A stretch of DNA of 64,000 bases, taken from assembly GCF_000968135.1 (NCBI RefSeq), contig NZ_FO538765.1, positions 1 through 64,000 on the forward strand, given 5' to 3'. The notes under the pieces are model-generated. The model saw nothing but the letters and a program-made list of their open reading frames with translations. It made no database searches and was not told where the DNA came from. Source of the DNA: Magnetospira sp. QH-2. Its GTDB lineage: Bacteria > Pseudomonadota > Alphaproteobacteria > Rhodospirillales > Magnetospiraceae. Below are positions 27,305 to 36,950 of this stretch, in pieces (positions within the stretch are counted from its first letter, which is position 1; the number at the start of each line of letters is the position of its first letter). The translations under genes were made by a program, and so were the position numbers.

Positions 27305-28768
27305 TCAGCCGTTGATGCGGGAGATGGTGCCGGTGGTCGAATGGCCGTCTTCCAGTTTGGCCAGCACCACCCGACCGCCGTAGGATTTGACGAACGGCGC
27401 GCCAACCACCGTGTCCTCCGTATAGTCGGCGCCCTTGACCAGCACATCGGGGCGCAGGGCCTCGATCAGGCCTTCCGGGGTATCCTCGGAAAACAGCACC
27501 ACCATATCCACCGAGGCCAACGAGGCGAGCACCGTGGCTCGGGCCATCTCGCTCTGCACCGGGCGGGTGGGGCCCTTGAGACGCTGCACGGAGTCGTCGG
27601 AATTGAGTCCGACCACCAGGCGGTCGCAGGTCGCCCGGGCCTGTTTGAGCAAAGACACATGGCCCGGATGCAGCAAATCGAAACAGCCATTGGTGAAGCC
27701 GACGCTGAGCCCGTTGCGCCGCCAGCGTTCCATCCGGTCCAGGGCCGGGTTCAAGGCCAGTACCCTAGCCTCCGCATCGGCCAAATCCTGATGATGCAAA
27801 GCAGCGCTCAATTCAGAGGCATAGGTTACCGCCGTGCCCACCTTGCCGACGACAATCCCGGCGGCGGCGTTGGCCAGGGCGGCGGCCTGCTCGGGCGTGG
27901 CGCCGGCGGCCAGACCGGCGGCCATGGTGGCGATCACCGTGTCTCCGGCGCCGGAGACGTCATAGACCTCCCGCGCCTCGGCGGACAGGTGGATCACCTC
28001 GCCCGATGCGGGAATCAGGCTCATGCCATCCTGGCTGCGGGTGGCCAACAGACCGCCCAGGCCGCAGGTCTCGGTCAGATGCCGGGCGGCGGCAACGATG
28101 GCCGTATCGCTGCCGGTTTCCATGGCGCTGGCCTCGGCCAGTTCCTTGCGGTTGGGGGTCAACCAATGGGCGCCGCGATACAGGCCGTAGTCCAGCCCCT
28201 TGGGGTCCACCAGAATCGATTTTCCGGCGCGGTTGGCCAGGGCGATGATCTCCGCCGCCAAACCGTCGGCCAGGGTGCCCTTGCCATAGTCCGACAGCAC
28301 CAGGGCGGCGCAATCGGTCAGCCCGGACGCCACTTCGGCCAGCAACTGGGCGCGGGCGGTGGCGGAAAGGGGCTCGGTGGTTTCGCGATCGGCCCGTAGC
28401 ATTTGTTGCCCATGGCCCATGAAACGGGTCTTGACGCTGCTAATCCGCCCCGGCGCGGCGATCATGGTCGCCTCGACCCCCGGCAGGCCGGCAAGCAAAT
28501 CCTGGATCTCCCGCGCCACGGGGTCCTCGCCAAGCGCCGACAGGAACCGACAGGGGACCCCCAGGGCGACCAGATTGCGCACCACGTTGCCCGCGCCGCC
28601 GAGCATGGCGTTTTCGTCCTCGATTCGCAGCACCGGGATGGGTGCCTCGGGGGAAATGCGGCTGACTTCGCCTTGGATATAGCGGTCCAGCATCACATCG
28701 CCGACCACCATGACCCGGGCGCCGGGCAGAGCCTCCACCAGGGCTGTCAGATGCAAAGGATCGTTCAT
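27305..28768 (-). CDS. hldE: Bifunctional heptose 7-phosphate kinase / heptose 1-phosphate adenylyltransferase
   Basis: HldE makes ADP-heptose for the lipopolysaccharide inner core. In this 487-residue protein, residues 1-320 are a PfkB/ribokinase-like kinase with the signature VYDVSGAGDTVIATMAAGLA. Residues from about 340 form a nucleotidyltransferase with TNGCFDLLHPGHVSLLKQA near 358 and the VGLNSDDSVQRLKGPTRP segment. Length and domain order match the fused enzyme of proteobacteria. It is followed by the NnrU-like gene and preceded by the bi-domain oxidoreductase, all on the minus strand with gaps of 6-12 bases, suggesting one operon. Confidence 0.95.
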   Translation of the reverse strand: MNDPLHLTALVEALPGARVMVVGDVMLDRYIQGEVSRISPEAPIPVLRIEDENAMLGGAGNVVRNLVALGVPCRFLSALGEDPVAREIQDLLAGLPGVEATMIAAPGRISSVKTRFMGHGQQMLRADRETTEPLSATARAQLLAEVASGLTDCAALVLSDYGKGTLADGLAAEIIALANRAGKSILVDPKGLDYGLYRGAHWLTPNRKELAEASAMETGSDTAIVAAARHLTETCGLGGLLATRSQDGMSLIPASGEVIHLSAEAREVYDVSGAGDTVIATMAAGLAAGATPEQAAALANAAAGIVVGKVGTAVTYASELSAALHHQDLADAEARVLALNPALDRMERWRRNGLSVGFTNGCFDLLHPGHVSLLKQARATCDRLVVGLNSDDSVQRLKGPTRPVQSEMARATVLASLASVDMVVLFSEDTPEGLIEALRPDVLVKGADYTEDTVVGAPFVKSYGGRVVLAKLEDGHSTTGTISRING

Positions 28769-28780
28769 GAGCCCTGCTCC

Positions 28781-30931
28781 TTAAAGCTCTATTCTGGAAC
28801 CGGAACGAAGTGATTCCGTTATCGCAATGGTCGCCAGGCTGGAGTCGATCAGCTCCCCCTCGTTGATCGGTGCCCCGCCGCCGCCCGCCACGGCCTGCAC
28901 GAAGGCCTCCATGGATTGCCGGAAGCCTTTGTCTTGGTTGCAGGTCTGGTTGGTGGCCTTGCCGTCGGCCACGGTGGTCAGCTTGCGGAAGTTGTCCAGC
29001 ACCACCACCCGGCCCCCGGCAAAGCCCTCGTAGAGTTCCTTGCTAAAGGCCGTGTCGCCCTGGGCGGTATAGGTGATATTGGCCAGGCTGCCATCGCCGA
29101 AGCGCAGGGAAATAGCCAGGTCATCGCAGACCCCGTCGGTCACCTGGGCCGCGTCGGCCTGCACGGTGCGGATCGGTGAGCGCACGAAAAAGCGTGCCAA
29201 ATCAATGAAGTGGCAAACCTCGCCCAGGATCCGGCCGCCGCCTTCCTCTTTGGCGTTGATCCAGCTTTCCGGCGGCAGGGCGCCGGCATTGATGCGGATA
29301 GTCAGCACCTTGGGGCCTTGTGTGGCTCCCAGGGTCTTGCGCATGCGCACCGCCAGGGGGGAGAAACGGCGATTGAATCCGACCTGGAAAAAGCCTTTGG
29401 ATTCGCTGCGTGCCTCGATAACCCGGGTCAACTGGTCCCGGTCCAGCGCCAGGGGCTTTTCCACCAGCACCGATTTGCCCGCCGCCAGGGCCCGGGCGGT
29501 ATAATCCGCGTGGGAGCCGTGGCGGGTGGCCACCAGCACCGCATTGATATTGGGATCGTTGAGCACCAGGTCCGCGTCGGTGCCCGCATGGTCGAAACCA
29601 AAGGTGCTCTGGGCATGCTCGGCGGTGGCCCCCCGGGTGGTGACGATGGTCCGCAGATCCACATGGCCCATGCCCTTGAGTTCGGGCAGCAGGACGGTGC
29701 GGGCGAAATTCCCGGCGCCGAGGACGCCGAGGACACAATGGTCCTTGGGTTCCGCCTTGGGCTCGGGGAACCGGGGTCGCGGCTTGGCGCGTGTCGGTTC
29801 CGGATAGGTCAGGATCACGCCCAGATGTGGCTGGCTGCCCGACGTGACCATGGTATAGGCATTCTCCGCCGTCTCCAGGGGAAACTCATGGGTGGTCAGG
29901 GCGGCCACGTCCAGGCGGCGTGGCGCGCTGGGGGACATCAGCCGCAGCACCTCGCGCAGGTTCTCGGTCTCGGTCCAGCGCACGAAGCCCACAGGGTACT
30001 TCAGGCCGCGGCCTTCGTAGTCCTCGTCATAGCGACCCGGGCCATAGGAGCGCGAGACGGTGACATTGAGTTCCTTTTGCATGAATTCGCGATAGGGGAA
30101 CTCGGTGCCGGTCATGCCCAGCAGCACCACCCGCGCCCGGTCGCGGGCCACGGCAGCGGCGGTGGCGAAGGGCTCAGAGGACTCGGTGGCGGCGGCGATC
30201 AACACGGCGTCGCAGCCCATGCCCCGGGTCATGGTCCGCACCGAGGCCTCCAGGCTGTCGGATTCCAGGCTCAGAGCCAATTCCGCCCCCAGGTCGCGGG
30301 CCAGATTGAGGCGGTCCGGGTTATAGTCCAGGGCGACCACCCGAATCCCCGACAGGCTCAACAGTTGGACGGCGATCTGACCCAACAGGCCGGTGCCGAC
30401 CACGGCCACGCATTCGCCCAGCCGCACATCCAGATTGCGCACCCCATGCAGGGCGATGGCGCCCAGGGTGCCGTAACAGGCCTCCGCGTCGGGCACGTCG
30501 TCGGGAATCGGCGCCACCAGGTTTTCCGGTACCACGTTCAGTTCCGCATGGTTGGCGAGACCGGCCCCGGCGATGGCGATGCGTTGACCCACATGGAAGC
30601 GGCCTTCCAGACCCTGGCCCACCTCGACCACCGATCCGGCGGCGGAATAGCCCAGGGGCAGCGGCGCGTCCAAGCGGGCCATGACCGCCTTGAAGGTCGA
30701 GGCAATGCCGTCGCGTTTGGCCTTGTCCACCACCTTGCGCACCAGATCGGGCCGCGCCTTGGCCTTGGAGGCGAGGTTTTTCTTGGCAAAATCGATGATC
30801 AGCTTTTCCGTGCCGGCCGAAATCAACGAGGCATGGGTGCGCACCAAAAGGCTGCCCGCGCTGGCTCGGGGCTCCGGGACATCCTTCAAGGAAAGCTCGC
30901 CGCTGCGGGCGCTTTGAATAACTTGCTTCAT
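28781..30931 (-). CDS. Bi-domain oxidoreductase: MDR alcohol-dehydrogenase-like + Gfo/Idh/MocA-like
   Basis: A 716-residue fusion. Residues 1-350 are a medium-chain dehydrogenase/reductase with the Rossmann motif VVGTGLLGQIAVQLLSLSG. Residues about 385-716 are a Gfo/Idh/MocA oxidoreductase with LGVLGAGNFARTVLL, then the catalytic-region motif VEKPLALDRDQL and GEVCHFIDLARFF. Such two-domain proteins occur in polysaccharide clusters, probably oxidising or epimerising nucleotide sugars. The substrate is not determined. Start ATG 30931 (MKQVIQSARSGEL) was chosen because the open frame upstream only shadows the divergent asnB gene. asnB starts 45 bases away on the other strand. Confidence 0.88.
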   Translation of the reverse strand: MKQVIQSARSGELSLKDVPEPRASAGSLLVRTHASLISAGTEKLIIDFAKKNLASKAKARPDLVRKVVDKAKRDGIASTFKAVMARLDAPLPLGYSAAGSVVEVGQGLEGRFHVGQRIAIAGAGLANHAELNVVPENLVAPIPDDVPDAEACYGTLGAIALHGVRNLDVRLGECVAVVGTGLLGQIAVQLLSLSGIRVVALDYNPDRLNLARDLGAELALSLESDSLEASVRTMTRGMGCDAVLIAAATESSEPFATAAAVARDRARVVLLGMTGTEFPYREFMQKELNVTVSRSYGPGRYDEDYEGRGLKYPVGFVRWTETENLREVLRLMSPSAPRRLDVAALTTHEFPLETAENAYTMVTSGSQPHLGVILTYPEPTRAKPRPRFPEPKAEPKDHCVLGVLGAGNFARTVLLPELKGMGHVDLRTIVTTRGATAEHAQSTFGFDHAGTDADLVLNDPNINAVLVATRHGSHADYTARALAAGKSVLVEKPLALDRDQLTRVIEARSESKGFFQVGFNRRFSPLAVRMRKTLGATQGPKVLTIRINAGALPPESWINAKEEGGGRILGEVCHFIDLARFFVRSPIRTVQADAAQVTDGVCDDLAISLRFGDGSLANITYTAQGDTAFSKELYEGFAGGRVVVLDNFRKLTTVADGKATNQTCNQDKGFRQSMEAFVQAVAGGGGAPINEGELIDSSLATIAITESLRSGSRIEL

Positions 30932-30976
30932 TTGATGTTCCGCCAAATCCCAGGACGCGCTACTAATACTCCGATC

Positions 30977-32734
30977 ATGTGCGGAATCAACGCCATATTC
31001 GCCTACCGCGACGAAGCACCCCCGGTCAACCGCCGGGAGCTGCGCACCGTGCGCGATCGTATGGCGCGACGCGGGCCGGATGGCTCCGGCGACTGGGTGT
31101 CGCCGGACAAACGGGTCGGCTTGGGTCATCGGCGGCTGTCGATCATCGATATCACGTCCGACGGCGACCAGCCCATGGGACTGTATGGTGGTAAGTATCG
31201 CATTGTTTTCAATGGAGAAATATACAACTACCAGGCCATCCGCGAACGCATGCAGGCGGAAGGACGGCTGTTTCGCACCACCTCTGACACGGAAGTGCTG
31301 CTGCATCTTTACGACAAGTACGGACCGGAAATGGTGCATCACCTGCGTGGCATGTTTGCCTTCGCCCTGTGGGACGAAGAAAAACAGGGCCTGCTGCTGG
31401 CGCGCGATGGCTTTGGGGTGAAGCCTTTGTATCTGTCCGACAACGGGCGCTGCCTGCGGGTGGCGTCGCAGGTCAAGGCGCTGATGGTCGGCGGCGGTAT
31501 CGACAAATCCCCCAACCCCGCCGGGCATGTGGGATTCTTCCTGTTCGGCTATGTGCCCGAGCCCCATACCCTGTATCGCGGCATCCGCTCCCTGGGCGCC
31601 GGAACCATGTTGTGGCGGGACAAACGGGGCAATAGCTGGGAAAAACGATTCTGGGGTGTTCAGGCCGCCTATCAGACCCGCCCGCCGGTCCGACGCCCGC
31701 TGCGTAAATCCCTGCTGGATTCGGTGGCGCATCATCTGGTGTCCGATGTGCCGGTGGGTTTGTTCCTGTCGGCGGGACTGGATTCGGCCACCCTGTGCGG
31801 CCTGGCCGCCGAGCAAAGCACGGATCTGAAAACCGTCACCCTGGGCTTCGAGGAATATGCTCAAACCGAAAATGACGAGGCGCCCCTGGCCGAATTGGTC
31901 GCCGATCTTTATGGCACCGAGCACCAGACACGGCGGGTGGCCGGGTCGGACTTCGCCAACCATGCCGATGCCCTGTTCGAGGCCATGGATCAGCCGTCCA
32001 TTGACGGTGTTAATGTCTATTTTGTCGCCAAGGCAGCCGCCGAAGTGGGCTTGAAGGTGGCTATTTCCGGTCTGGGCGGGGACGAATTATTCCGTGGTTA
32101 CAATACCTTCCGGCAATTGCCTAAATTGGTCAAGCCCCTGAGCGCGGTTCCGTTCGCCCGCCATATTGGAACGATCGGTCGCTTCGCCACAAGCCCCTGG
32201 ATCGGCCAATATGCCTCCCCGAAGGCGGCTGGATTGTTGGAGTTGGGGACCCGATCAGGGGATGCCTACCTGCTGAGACGGGGGCTTTTCATGCCTTGGG
32301 AATTGGCGCGCAATTTGGACAGTGACTTCGCCCGCCAGGGTCTCGACGAATTGGCGCCGCTGACCCGTTTGCATCATACCACCTCGGGCATGACCGATTG
32401 GACAGGTCGGGTCACCGCTCTGGAGATGACCTGGTACATGCGCAATCAGCTGCTGCGTGATGCCGACTGGGCCGGCATGGCCCATTCCCTGGAAATCCGT
32501 GTGCCCTTTGTCGACCGGCCGCTGTTCGAGGCCGCCGTCCGTCACGGATTCGGCAAACAGGACATGGCGGCAACGCCCGAGCCCGCGCTGCCCCAGGCCG
32601 TGCGCGAACGGCCCAAGACCGGGTTCCAGGTGCCGGTGCGGGATTGGCTGAGTGGGCAATCAGAGGCTGGAAACGCCGATGACCGGGGCCTGAGGGGCTG
32701 GGCCCGGGAAGTCTACGACCGATTCACCGGGTAG
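30977..32734 (+). CDS. asnB: Glutamine-hydrolysing asparagine synthase (AsnB family)
   Basis: A class II glutamine amidotransferase: Cys2 (MCGINAIFAY) is the nucleophile, followed by ARRGPDGSGDW and FNGEIYNY. The synthase domain has the ATP-pyrophosphatase loop LSAGLDSATLCG and ISGLGGDELFRGYN, with FVDRPLFEAAV near the end. The product is 585 residues, within the family range. Position beside glycan genes suggests it may amidate a sugar acid or peptide in a surface polymer rather than making free asparagine. That is inference. The start at 30977 gives the mandatory Met-Cys; the longer open frame upstream is antisense to the neighbour. Confidence 0.9.
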   Translation: MCGINAIFAYRDEAPPVNRRELRTVRDRMARRGPDGSGDWVSPDKRVGLGHRRLSIIDITSDGDQPMGLYGGKYRIVFNGEIYNYQAIRERMQAEGRLFRTTSDTEVLLHLYDKYGPEMVHHLRGMFAFALWDEEKQGLLLARDGFGVKPLYLSDNGRCLRVASQVKALMVGGGIDKSPNPAGHVGFFLFGYVPEPHTLYRGIRSLGAGTMLWRDKRGNSWEKRFWGVQAAYQTRPPVRRPLRKSLLDSVAHHLVSDVPVGLFLSAGLDSATLCGLAAEQSTDLKTVTLGFEEYAQTENDEAPLAELVADLYGTEHQTRRVAGSDFANHADALFEAMDQPSIDGVNVYFVAKAAAEVGLKVAISGLGGDELFRGYNTFRQLPKLVKPLSAVPFARHIGTIGRFATSPWIGQYASPKAAGLLELGTRSGDAYLLRRGLFMPWELARNLDSDFARQGLDELAPLTRLHHTTSGMTDWTGRVTALEMTWYMRNQLLRDADWAGMAHSLEIRVPFVDRPLFEAAVRHGFGKQDMAATPEPALPQAVRERPKTGFQVPVRDWLSGQSEAGNADDRGLRGWAREVYDRFTG

Positions 32735-32742
32735 AACGAACA

Positions 32743-32778
32743 ACGGGGCGAATGGCCGTTAATCACCACCCGCCCCGT
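32743..32778. terminator. Candidate bidirectional hairpin between asnB and trxA
   Basis: ACGGGGCG (32743-32750) and CGCCCCGT (32771-32778) form a perfect 8-bp GC-rich stem with a 20-base loop in the short gap between convergent genes. There is no long T-run on either side, so its efficiency as an intrinsic terminator is uncertain. Confidence 0.4.
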
Positions 32779-32802
32779 CGCACAAACTTGCGATCCGACA
32801 AA

Positions 32803-33183
32803 TTACTGTGTGTTGGCAGCCGCGGCTTCCTGTTCGGCGGCCTGCTTGCGCACGTCGTCCATGTCCAGCTCGCGGACTTTGCCGATGATCTCTTCCAAAG
32901 CGGTCTCGGGCAGGGCGCCCGCTTGCAGGAAAATGAGGATCTGCTCGCGGAAGATACCGATGGTCGGGATGGAGCGGATGCCGAACTGGGCGGCAACCAT
33001 CTGTTCCTTTTCGGTATCGCACTTCATGAAGGCGAGGTCGGGGTGCTTTTCGGACATGGCTTCATAGGTCGGCGCGAAGCTCTTGCAGGGGCCGCACCAA
33101 TCGGCCCAGAAATCGATGATGACGATATCGTTGCCCTCGATGGTCGATTCGAGATTTTCGGCGGTCAGTTCCTGGGTGGCCAT
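32803..33183 (-). CDS. Thioredoxin
   Basis: A 126-residue thioredoxin. The redox motif WCGPCK is at residues 29-34 (Cys30, Cys33) in DFWADWCGPCKSFAPTYEAM, the cis-proline is in IRSIPTIGIF, and a charged C-terminal extension (DVRKQAAEQEAAAANTQ) is about 15 residues longer than typical thioredoxins. I start at MATQELTAEN (33183); the open frame upstream adds an unlikely Cys-rich stretch. GGAAAGCTCC-type sequence just upstream contains a plausible ribosome site. It is a cytosolic disulfide reductase, with no signal peptide. Confidence 0.9.
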   Translation of the reverse strand: MATQELTAENLESTIEGNDIVIIDFWADWCGPCKSFAPTYEAMSEKHPDLAFMKCDTEKEQMVAAQFGIRSIPTIGIFREQILIFLQAGALPETALEEIIGKVRELDMDDVRKQAAEQEAAAANTQ

Positions 33184-33325
33184 GGAAAGCTCCTTCGTGG
33201 GTCCGGTTCGGGTAAGCAGGCACCCGGGGCACCACTCACCAGTCAATGGTTAGCGGGCGACCTTAAAGGGTTACGCCCGTAATATCCAGGAATTCTAAAA
33301 TAAGCCGCGGGGCAGGGAGTCCGAA

Positions 33326-34267
33326 TCAGACGAAATCACGGAAATAGGCGATGGTCGGTTCCAATCCCTCGCGCAGAGTGACCGAGGGTTCCCAGCCGAT
33401 CTTCTCCTGGGCCAAGCCGATGTCCGGCTTGCGCTGCAAGGGGTCATCCGTCGGCAATGGATTATGCACCAGCTGCGAGGAAGACCCGGTCATCTCGATG
33501 GCCAACTGGGCCAGTTCCAAGATGGTGAACTCGCCCGGGTTGCCCATGTTCATGGGTCCGGTGAACGCCTCTTCCAGTTCGGTGAAGCGAATCATCAGAT
33601 CGACCAGATCGCTGACATAACAGAATGAGCGGGTCTGCTTGCCGTCGCCGTAAATGGTGATGGGTTCGTTGCGCAGCGCCTGCATGATGAAGTTGGAAAC
33701 CACGCGGCCGTCGTTGGGATGCATGCGCGGGCCATAGGTATTGAAAATCCGCCCGACCCGAATTTCGGTGCCGTACTGGCGGTAATAATCAAAGCACAGG
33801 GTCTCGGCACAGCGCTTGCCCTCATCGTAACAGGCGCGGGGGCCGATGGGGTTGACGTTACCCCAATAGCGCTCGTTCTGCGGATGGACGATGGGATCCC
33901 CATAGACCTCGCTGGTCGAGGCATGAAAGATCCGTGCCCCGGTTCGCTTGGCCAGGCCCAACATGTTGATGGCACCATGGACGCTGGTCTTGGTGGTCTG
34001 CACCGGATCGTGCTGGTAATGGATCGGCGAAGCTGGACAGGCCAGATTGTAGATTCGGTCCACTTCCACATAGAGCGGAAAGGTGACATCGTGGCGCATC
34101 AGCTCGAAATTGGGGTGGTCGAGCAGGTGAGAAATGTTGTCCTTGGTACCGGTAAAAAAGTTGTCGACGCAGAGCACGTCTTGGCCCATTTCGAGCAGTC
34201 GTTCGCAAAGATGGGAGCCGAGAAAGCCCGCTCCGCCGGTGACCAGTACCCTTGTGCGCAGATGCAT
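33326..34267 (-). CDS. UDP-glucuronate decarboxylase-like NAD-dependent epimerase/dehydratase
   Basis: An extended short-chain dehydrogenase, 313 residues from ATG 34267 ([20 protein letters not shown]). The NAD motif GGAGFLGSH is at the start. The catalytic YDEGKR (YxxxK) follows SEVYGDP, and [20 protein letters not shown] is diagnostic of the UXS/UDP-glucuronate decarboxylase branch. The product would be UDP-xylose for surface polysaccharide. It is near asnB and the bi-domain oxidoreductase but not in the same operon. The open frame extends 22 codons upstream without family similarity. Confidence 0.88.
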   Translation of the reverse strand: MHLRTRVLVTGGAGFLGSHLCERLLEMGQDVLCVDNFFTGTKDNISHLLDHPNFELMRHDVTFPLYVEVDRIYNLACPASPIHYQHDPVQTTKTSVHGAINMLGLAKRTGARIFHASTSEVYGDPIVHPQNERYWGNVNPIGPRACYDEGKRCAETLCFDYYRQYGTEIRVGRIFNTYGPRMHPNDGRVVSNFIMQALRNEPITIYGDGKQTRSFCYVSDLVDLMIRFTELEEAFTGPMNMGNPGEFTILELAQLAIEMTGSSSQLVHNPLPTDDPLQRKPDIGLAQEKIGWEPSVTLREGLEPTIAYFRDFV

Positions 34268-34405
34268 ATGTCCGTATCCGATGCGTTCCCGTGGAAAGGC
34301 CGCCAACTTGCCCGCTTTCGTGCCCCGAATCAAGGAGTCGTGAATTCACTCGGACAAGGTCTACCATCTATTGTGTCCTATTGTGTCTGGCGGGGCGCTC
34401 GAACT

Positions 34406-35683
34406 ATGATGGGCCAACCCCGGAAGGCCCCGGCGAAAGCGAGCGGCATGGACGATACGGTCATCACCACTTTTAACCCCACTCTGGGCACGTCCGGAGA
34501 CGAACCTCGATTGGTGGACCATATCCGCCGCATCCGCCATAACCGCGAGGGATCCGTGGCGGTGCATGTGCATCTGTCCCGGCTGCGTCCCTATCATCGC
34601 GAATCGACCCATATCCGCATAGCCTCGCGCTCCTTTGACAATCTTTGCAATAACCATGACGCATCGGTCTATGTGATGGCCAATTGCGACCTGGTGCTGA
34701 TCACCCGGGACGTGAAGGTGTCCGACATCGATACGGTGGTTCTCAAGCTGCGCACCCTGTTTTCCGAAGACCCGGTGATCTTCGCCGACGAGGATATCGG
34801 CCATGATCGGTTTTCCAGCTGGTACGATTTGGACAACGATTTCCAGAATTTCTGGATGCTGCTGGAAGACCTGGTGGATGAAGGCAAGCAGGTCACCGAA
34901 AAGGGCCGTGATCAGACCCCCGAGGCGTTGCTGGGCAAGCCCATGAACGCCTTGACATTGTCAGCACTCACCGAGCGCCTGCAAAAGACCCGCATCGCCG
35001 ATCTGATCAGTCGCCAGGGAGCGCTGCATGTGACCGCTGGCAATGGCGGCGGTATGCTGTTTCAGGAACACTTCATGTCCATTGCGGACCTCAAGAAACG
35101 AGTGGCGCCGGGGGTTCATATCGTTTCCGATTTCTGGCTGTTCCAGTACCTGACCGAAACCTTGGACAAACGTATGCTGGCGGTGCTGGGACGACGGGAT
35201 TTCAGCACGCTGAAATGGCCGGTGAGCATGAACATGAACATCTCCACCGTGCGCTCGCCCGAGTTCAAGGTCTTCACCGACCGGGTCGGAGAGCATACGG
35301 ACAAGGTTGTGTTGGAGCTTCAGCACGTGGATGTGTTCGCCGATATTCAGGCCTATTTCGAGGCCCGGGACCGGTTGCGGGACCAGGGCTATCGCGTGCT
35401 CATTGATGGGGTCAACCCTTTGAGTTTGCGATATTTCAATCCCACCGGCCTGGATCCGGACTACATCAAGATAAACTGGTCGGCGGATCTTCGGCCCAGT
35501 GCCGAGGCCGGTCGCATGGACCGGGTGCGCGAATTGATGCATGACATCCGCGAGCGGGTGATCCTGGCTCGCATTGATAACGAAGACGCCGTGCGCGTGG
35601 GCCTGCAATTGGGCGTGCAACGGTTCCAGGGCCGCTTTATCGACAAACTGGTCGCCGCCATGAGCGGCAAGGGCGGAGACTGA
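34406..35683 (+). CDS. Degenerate EAL-like domain protein, paralogue 1
   Basis: About 425 residues from the ATG at 34406 (another ATG at 34448 is possible). The N-terminal half is a novel alpha/beta region (VHVHLSRLRPYHRESTHIRI). The C-terminal half follows the EAL phosphodiesterase fold: MNMNISTVRSPEF, VVLELQHVDVF, YRVLIDGVNPLSLRYF, DYIKINWS, LGVQRFQGRFID. However, catalytic positions are changed. The EAL motif itself is absent, the second acidic residue of VLELTE is Gln, and the metal-binding DD of DDFG is DG. It is probably a sensor or scaffold rather than a c-di-GMP hydrolase. It is followed four bases later by a paralogue. The membrane-proximal role is unknown. Confidence 0.7.
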   Translation: MMGQPRKAPAKASGMDDTVITTFNPTLGTSGDEPRLVDHIRRIRHNREGSVAVHVHLSRLRPYHRESTHIRIASRSFDNLCNNHDASVYVMANCDLVLITRDVKVSDIDTVVLKLRTLFSEDPVIFADEDIGHDRFSSWYDLDNDFQNFWMLLEDLVDEGKQVTEKGRDQTPEALLGKPMNALTLSALTERLQKTRIADLISRQGALHVTAGNGGGMLFQEHFMSIADLKKRVAPGVHIVSDFWLFQYLTETLDKRMLAVLGRRDFSTLKWPVSMNMNISTVRSPEFKVFTDRVGEHTDKVVLELQHVDVFADIQAYFEARDRLRDQGYRVLIDGVNPLSLRYFNPTGLDPDYIKINWSADLRPSAEAGRMDRVRELMHDIRERVILARIDNEDAVRVGLQLGVQRFQGRFIDKLVAAMSGKGGD

Positions 35684-35687
35684 AGCA

Positions 35688-36950
35688 ATGGCCATGGATA
35701 GTCAAAAACGTCTGCCCAGTCAGGAAAGCCTATTCCTGGATTACGTCCAGCGTCTGGACGACCACAAGGACGGGCGGATGATGATTCATATCCATATGTC
35801 CGACTTGCGCCCCTATAACCGCCGCGACCACCATCTGCGCATCGCCGCCAACAGCTTTGAAAGTCTGGTCAAAAGCCTCCAGGGTCAGCTTTTTACCCTC
35901 AGTAATTCCGACATGTTGCTGATCTTCCGCAAGGACGCCCTGCACGAGGTGGAGACCTCGGTGGTCAAGCTGCGTTTCATGTTCGGCGATGATCCGTTGC
36001 TGGTGAAGGACGCCGACGACGTGGACAAATTCTGCTCCTGGTATGACGCCGACAGCCAGTATCAGGAGATCCTCGATCTGGCCAAGGGCATGATCGACGA
36101 GGAACGCCATCGAGACGACGAAGTGGTGGCCGAGGAAGAGGCCAAGGCCGCCCTGCGCGCCAAACAGGAACGCGGCGAACCGATCACGCCGAAGCTGTTG
36201 GCCAGCCTTGAGGAAGGCCTCATGCGCGCCGATTTGTCCAACATGGTGCGGCGGCAATATGCCTCGGCCATTGTCGGGACGGCGGCGCCGCAGCCGGTGT
36301 TCAGCGAGATGTTCATTTCCATCCGCGATTTGCGCGAGGCCATGATGCCGGGGGTGGATCTGACCTCGAACCGCTGGCTGTTCCAGCATTTGACCGGCAT
36401 TCTCGACCGACGCGTCCTGTCATTGCTCAATAAAGCCGACCATATGACCCTGTCGGGGGATATCAGCTTCAATCTGAATATCGCGACCTTGCTGTCGCCG
36501 GAGTTCCTGGCCTTTGATGATGCGGTGATCGCCAGCCGCCGGGGCACCATGGTGGTGGAACTTCAACAGATCGATATCTTTCAGGACCTGGGCGCCTTCA
36601 TGTTTGCCCGAGAATTCATCAAAGAGCGAGGCTATCGCTTGTGCATCGACGGGCTACGGCGCAACACCATCGGCCTGATCGACCGCGAGGGCCTGGGCGC
36701 CGATATGGTCAAGTTGATCTGGACCCCGGACATGGCCACGGAGGACCCGGACGAAATGGCCGAGATGAAGGCCATGATCGACAATGTGGGCGGTGACCGG
36801 GTGGTGCTTTGCCGCTGCGATACCCGCCAGTCGGTGGACTTCGGTCAGGCCCTGGGAATCGCCGTGTTCCAAGGCCGCCACGTGGAAAACCTGATTGCCG
36901 AGGAGCATCGCAAGCAAGAGCTTTTGCAACGCAAGCGGCGGCGCTCCTGA
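35688..36950 (+). CDS. Degenerate EAL-like domain protein, paralogue 2
   Basis: A 420-residue paralogue of the preceding protein, sharing the N-terminal signature MMIHIHMSDLRPYNRRDHHL and the same degenerate EAL fold: LNIATLLSPEFLAF, MVVELQQIDIF, YRLCIDGLRRNTIGLI, LGIAVFQGRHVENL. As in paralogue 1, the catalytic glutamate and aspartate positions are not conserved, with ELQQ for EITE and DG for DD. A Glu/Lys-rich segment near residue 140-160 may be a coiled coil. It ends immediately before the ABC ATPase gene (stop and start adjacent), so the pair and the transporter are probably one operon. Confidence 0.7.
   Translation: MAMDSQKRLPSQESLFLDYVQRLDDHKDGRMMIHIHMSDLRPYNRRDHHLRIAANSFESLVKSLQGQLFTLSNSDMLLIFRKDALHEVETSVVKLRFMFGDDPLLVKDADDVDKFCSWYDADSQYQEILDLAKGMIDEERHRDDEVVAEEEAKAALRAKQERGEPITPKLLASLEEGLMRADLSNMVRRQYASAIVGTAAPQPVFSEMFISIRDLREAMMPGVDLTSNRWLFQHLTGILDRRVLSLLNKADHMTLSGDISFNLNIATLLSPEFLAFDDAVIASRRGTMVVELQQIDIFQDLGAFMFAREFIKERGYRLCIDGLRRNTIGLIDREGLGADMVKLIWTPDMATEDPDEMAEMKAMIDNVGGDRVVLCRCDTRQSVDFGQALGIAVFQGRHVENLIAEEHRKQELLQRKRRRS

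Noticed and set aside
29210-30976. Long N-terminal extension of asnB
   Set aside because: It is antisense to the bi-domain oxidoreductase. Class II amidotransferases need the Met-Cys start at 30977.
30932-31963. N-terminal extension of the bi-domain oxidoreductase
   Set aside because: It is antisense to asnB, with no family similarity before MKQVIQSARSGEL.
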